IMG/VR virus record: IMGVR_UViG_3300031963_000455
Span: 1-36,426 of that record
From: a virus
Reading direction: 5' to 3' (one strand)
Length of the DNA stretch: 36,426 nt
In this document: piece by piece, positions 34,400 through 36,426 of the stretch
Layout: every line of letters starts with the position of its first letter
Position numbering within the stretch: the first letter of the stretch is position 1
The notes under the pieces: model-generated
The model's database searches: none
Told to the model about the DNA's origin: nothing
What the model saw: only the letters and a program-made list of their open reading frames with translations
Made by a program: the position numbers and the translations under genes

Positions 34400-35635
34400 T
34401 CAGCTAGCCAGGATTACCCAGCCACTCTTAGGTCCTTCAACAAGGAAACGAGGGCCTAAGTTTTTCTTGGAATACAAGCGGTATTTCCCATCAGTAGAAA
34501 CGTAAGACCCACCAATCAGATCAAGATCGCCGAAAGGATCATGCACCCAAAGTTTCTGGCGGTCTGCGGTGACGCCCACACAGCAGATCCAGTGGCCGCC
34601 TCCAACAGGATTGGAAACTGGACCTTTGTGGAGGATGCCCATTGGGACAGGGATGCCTCGCTTGAGCTGCTGCTCGATGGTATCCCAGCTTGCGTTTTGA
34701 ACAAACTTAGCGTCGACACCAAAGTGCTTCAGAGTGTCCAGTTGAGCTGAAGCCGATGTGGTATCACCGTACTTATATACTTCACTGATGTATTCATCGT
34801 CAGTATCAATAGCATCAGGATCGAGAGCCGCCAGGAGCATTGCACAACTGCTGGAAAAGCAGGTGCGCATAGGATCTTTTTTGTTATCCCGTTGGGAGAA
34901 GTAAGGAACAACTAGTTTGATCTCACCGTCTGTCTTGGGTGGTGTCTCCTGAGTCTCTGTGTCATTAATGATCTTCCAGTGATCCGGGAAAAACCACCAC
35001 TCAACTTCTGGTTGCTTCTCTAGGAGCACTCGCTGGTGAGCTTCTCCGGCATACATCCTGATTTCAGTCCACTGCCACGCGCTGCCTTTAGGGACAAAAA
35101 GCTTCTCCTCGGCCTTCAAGGTGCTGGAGTCAACAGGGTGACGCTTGAGCCAAGTATCACGTTTCGCAAGGAGAGACTTAGCCAAAAGAGGATGCTTCAC
35201 CTTCTCTAAGAATAACTTTTTCTCCTCTTCTCGGCGCCGTACCAAACCAGGGATGACTTCATCGCTGCCGGCCTTAACCCACCTACCGAATTCACCCGCT
35301 ACGACCTTGCGATCAGCTCCATGGTTAAGCAGGCGCAGCATCGTGCTGTTGACGAACGCTGTCGGTCCAACATTAAACGTAAAAGAAACTAGCGCATCAT
35401 ATTCATTCTGATTAAGTTTTACGCTTACAAAACTACTGACGGTCTGTTGCGCACTCTCAGTATCAGCCCACAGCAGACGCTCGGCCTCCTCCTCGGTGAT
35501 GCGCATTCCTGGTTGCACATCAGGCCCAGTATGCCCATAGCCGATAGTCAATACACCGGCAGGACAGACATAGGCTGTCAGCCGAATACCTTCAAACTTT
35601 TTGATTAAATCTATCCCCTTCTGCGAAATACGCAT
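34400..35635 (-). CDS. Endolysin: GH24 lysozyme + SH3b-like linker + C39-like peptidase
   Basis: This 411-residue protein has three visible parts. Residues 1-145 are a GH24 lysozyme: KKFEGIRLTAYVCPAGVLT gives E15, C24, T30, fitting the E-8aa-(D/C)-5aa-T catalytic pattern; IGYGHT and SFTFNVG follow. Residues about 155-225 contain a beta-rich VPKGSAW and WWFFPDHW segment, SH3b-like and possibly wall-binding. Residues about 240-411 look like a C39-type cysteine peptidase: TCFSSSCAMLL (C259), GGHWICCVG (H348), VHDPFGD (D366). It would cleave glycan strands and peptide stems. No signal peptide is seen, so a holin or other release route is needed. A 15-base inverted repeat abuts its start codon. 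Confidence 0.88.
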   Translation of the reverse strand: MRISQKGIDLIKKFEGIRLTAYVCPAGVLTIGYGHTGPDVQPGMRITEEEAERLLWADTESAQQTVSSFVSVKLNQNEYDALVSFTFNVGPTAFVNSTMLRLLNHGADRKVVAGEFGRWVKAGSDEVIPGLVRRREEEKKLFLEKVKHPLLAKSLLAKRDTWLKRHPVDSSTLKAEEKLFVPKGSAWQWTEIRMYAGEAHQRVLLEKQPEVEWWFFPDHWKIINDTETQETPPKTDGEIKLVVPYFSQRDNKKDPMRTCFSSSCAMLLAALDPDAIDTDDEYISEVYKYGDTTSASAQLDTLKHFGVDAKFVQNASWDTIEQQLKRGIPVPMGILHKGPVSNPVGGGHWICCVGVTADRQKLWVHDPFGDLDLIGGSYVSTDGKYRLYSKKNLGPRFLVEGPKSGWVILAS

Positions 35636-35677
35636 TTGTCAAAATCTGCCTGTATTTACTCTGGCAGAGTTTGACAA
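35636..35677. promoter_or_regulatory. Large inverted repeat abutting the endolysin start
   Basis: TTGTCAAAATCTGCC (35636-35650) and GGCAGAGTTTGACAA (35663-35677) pair with one mismatch around a 12-base loop. On the minus strand the hairpin ends directly at the endolysin ATG. No T run follows it. It could be an operator or a translation-controlling hairpin. Confidence 0.6.
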
Positions 35678-35697
35678 TATGCGGCGTGAAATTTTAA

Positions 35698-36096
35698 TTA
35701 AGCAGCGGTAACTGTAACCCGGTACTCAGTTTCACTGCGACCGGTACGGAACACATAGAGCGTAGCGGTCTCGCCGTTGCTGACGCTATAAGTGAAACTG
35801 GAGTTGCTGCGACGCGTAATTTTGGGTGCGTTTGCAGTACCTGCCACGGTACCATCGGCTTTATAAACTTCAACTTTGCTCACAGCAAAAGCTTCAGCAT
35901 CTAAAGTGATGGTCGCGGTACCAGAGGTACCAAAGGTCAGGCTGAAAACGTCGGCCAGACCTAAGCCGCCGTCACCAGCAAAAGAGCGGTAGTTACCAAT
36001 GGTGACGTTATTACCGTCCAGAGTACGAAACTGGCCAAAACGAGTAATTCCTTCCGGAGCGACTCCTGTCTCACGATTGAAGGTAACTTCGGCCAT
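35698..36096 (-). CDS. Beta-rich hypothetical protein, possible virion surface or fibre-associated
   Basis: This 132-residue protein is rich in Thr, Gly, Ser, Ala and Val with alternating strand patterns, for example FSLTFGTSGTATITLD and SNSSFTYSVSNGETATLYVF. It looks like a small immunoglobulin-like or decoration-type beta domain. It starts MAEVTFNRETGVAPEGITRF and is the first gene of this minus-strand group. Function is inferred weakly from composition. Confidence 0.72.
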   Translation of the reverse strand: MAEVTFNRETGVAPEGITRFGQFRTLDGNNVTIGNYRSFAGDGGLGLADVFSLTFGTSGTATITLDAEAFAVSKVEVYKADGTVAGTANAPKITRRSNSSFTYSVSNGETATLYVFRTGRSETEYRVTVTAA

Positions 36097-36135
36097 GGCT
36101 AGATTGGAGACACCTCGATATAAAGATTCTAAGGT

Positions 36136-36426
36136 ATGTACAACAAAGTAAACGCACTTATCTACGAGCTGATTACCTTCTTATGTAGGTTTTATCCACT
36201 AAAACAAAAACCTTGGATCAGGCGAATACTCGATTATTGTCGACCAGATTGGGCTGCTTTTCGAGCTGAAGTTGCAATTAAAGAAGTTGACAAACAAGTA
36301 GAGGCGTTCCGCGAGGCGTGGGATAAAGAGGAAAAAGAAAAACAGAAACCTATCTACACTGAACTTCCGCCAGACGGAACTAAAGCGCAGGAGCTCCTAG
36401 GTGGCGAGATGCGCCTCAGCGCCCCA
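36136..36426 (+). CDS. Hypothetical protein cut by right edge
   Basis: An open frame of 97 codons runs from the ATG at 36136 to the window edge with no stop, so the C-terminus is missing. The start MYNKVNALIYELITFLCRFY has a mildly hydrophobic, Cys-bearing helix, then a long charged region rich in Lys, Glu and Arg. It diverges from the beta-rich gene, with 39 bases between them. Not recognised. Confidence 0.65.
   Translation, partial: MYNKVNALIYELITFLCRFYPLKQKPWIRRILDYCRPDWAAFRAEVAIKEVDKQVEAFREAWDKEEKEKQKPIYTELPPDGTKAQELLGGEMRLSAP

Noticed and set aside
35671-35700. TTGACA followed at 17 bases by an A/T-rich hexamer on the plus strand (sigma-70-like promoter)
   Set aside because: TTGACA is part of the inverted repeat before the endolysin, and the transcript would run antisense to the beta-rich gene. 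Nothing supports a promoter.

Overview
This window looks like part of a double-stranded DNA bacteriophage genome, or of a closely related prophage. It carries a terminase large subunit, a portal protein, a series of virion-type proteins, a multidomain endolysin, the thymidylate synthase ThyX and dozens of small accessory genes. I see no ribosomal or tRNA genes, CRISPR array, insertion sequence or integrase. Both window ends cut through genes. The genes are mostly GC-rich and almost none has a Shine-Dalgarno sequence before its start. A picocyanobacterial host (Synechococcus/Cyanobium-like) would fit this and the SH3b-like linker of the endolysin, but that host call is an inference and not proven here.

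Layout. (1) Positions 1-13.6 kb, all on the minus strand: a packaging and virion module. In transcription order it runs from an 867-residue protein at 13580, through about nine proteins rich in Ala, Gln and Gly with hydrophobic glycine-rich segments, to a probable small terminase, the large terminase, the portal, a scaffold-like protein and a gene cut by the left edge. Stops and starts often overlap (ATGA, TAATG). The portal tail and the next gene overlap by about 480 bases in different frames. (2) 13.6-14.4 kb: an 800-base divergent intergenic region with inverted repeats, probably the control region between the two arms. (3) 14.4-31.3 kb, mostly plus strand: a dense array of small genes. Recognisable members are an SSB-like protein, Gp157, a HicA-like protein, a DUF5983-like protein, an AP2-domain protein, an RlpA-like double-psi beta-barrel protein, a DUF932 protein, zinc ribbons, a ribbon-helix-helix protein and a GP88-domain protein. 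Minus-strand islands interrupt it: a virion-like gene plus a gene with an in-frame stop at 19.1-19.9 kb, a Dps-like ferritin at 24.8-25.3 kb, and a small gene at 28.2 kb. (4) 31.3-36.4 kb: visibly more A/T-rich. It has small plus-strand genes and then a convergent minus-strand group (unknown beta-rich protein, endolysin, HNH-like protein, small genes, ThyX).

The most striking signal is regulatory. Through the plus-strand array, rho-independent terminators of one recurring design (a GCCC..GGGGGC stem and a T run) are followed directly by a conserved block of about 35 bases, CTCTCTCAGCAGTGCAT plus GCGCTGCCTGACTTCG, which ends at or near the next start codon. At 14.4-16.2 kb this makes a run of almost single-gene units, each with its own terminator and candidate promoter. 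The block has no bacterial -10 hexamer that I can see and no Shine-Dalgarno sequence. A phage-specific promoter giving near-leaderless mRNAs, or an RNA element, are the main readings. Two leaders also share a covarying hairpin.

No DNA polymerase, helicase, primase, RNA polymerase, major capsid or tail gene is visible, so these must lie outside the window or be supplied by the host.
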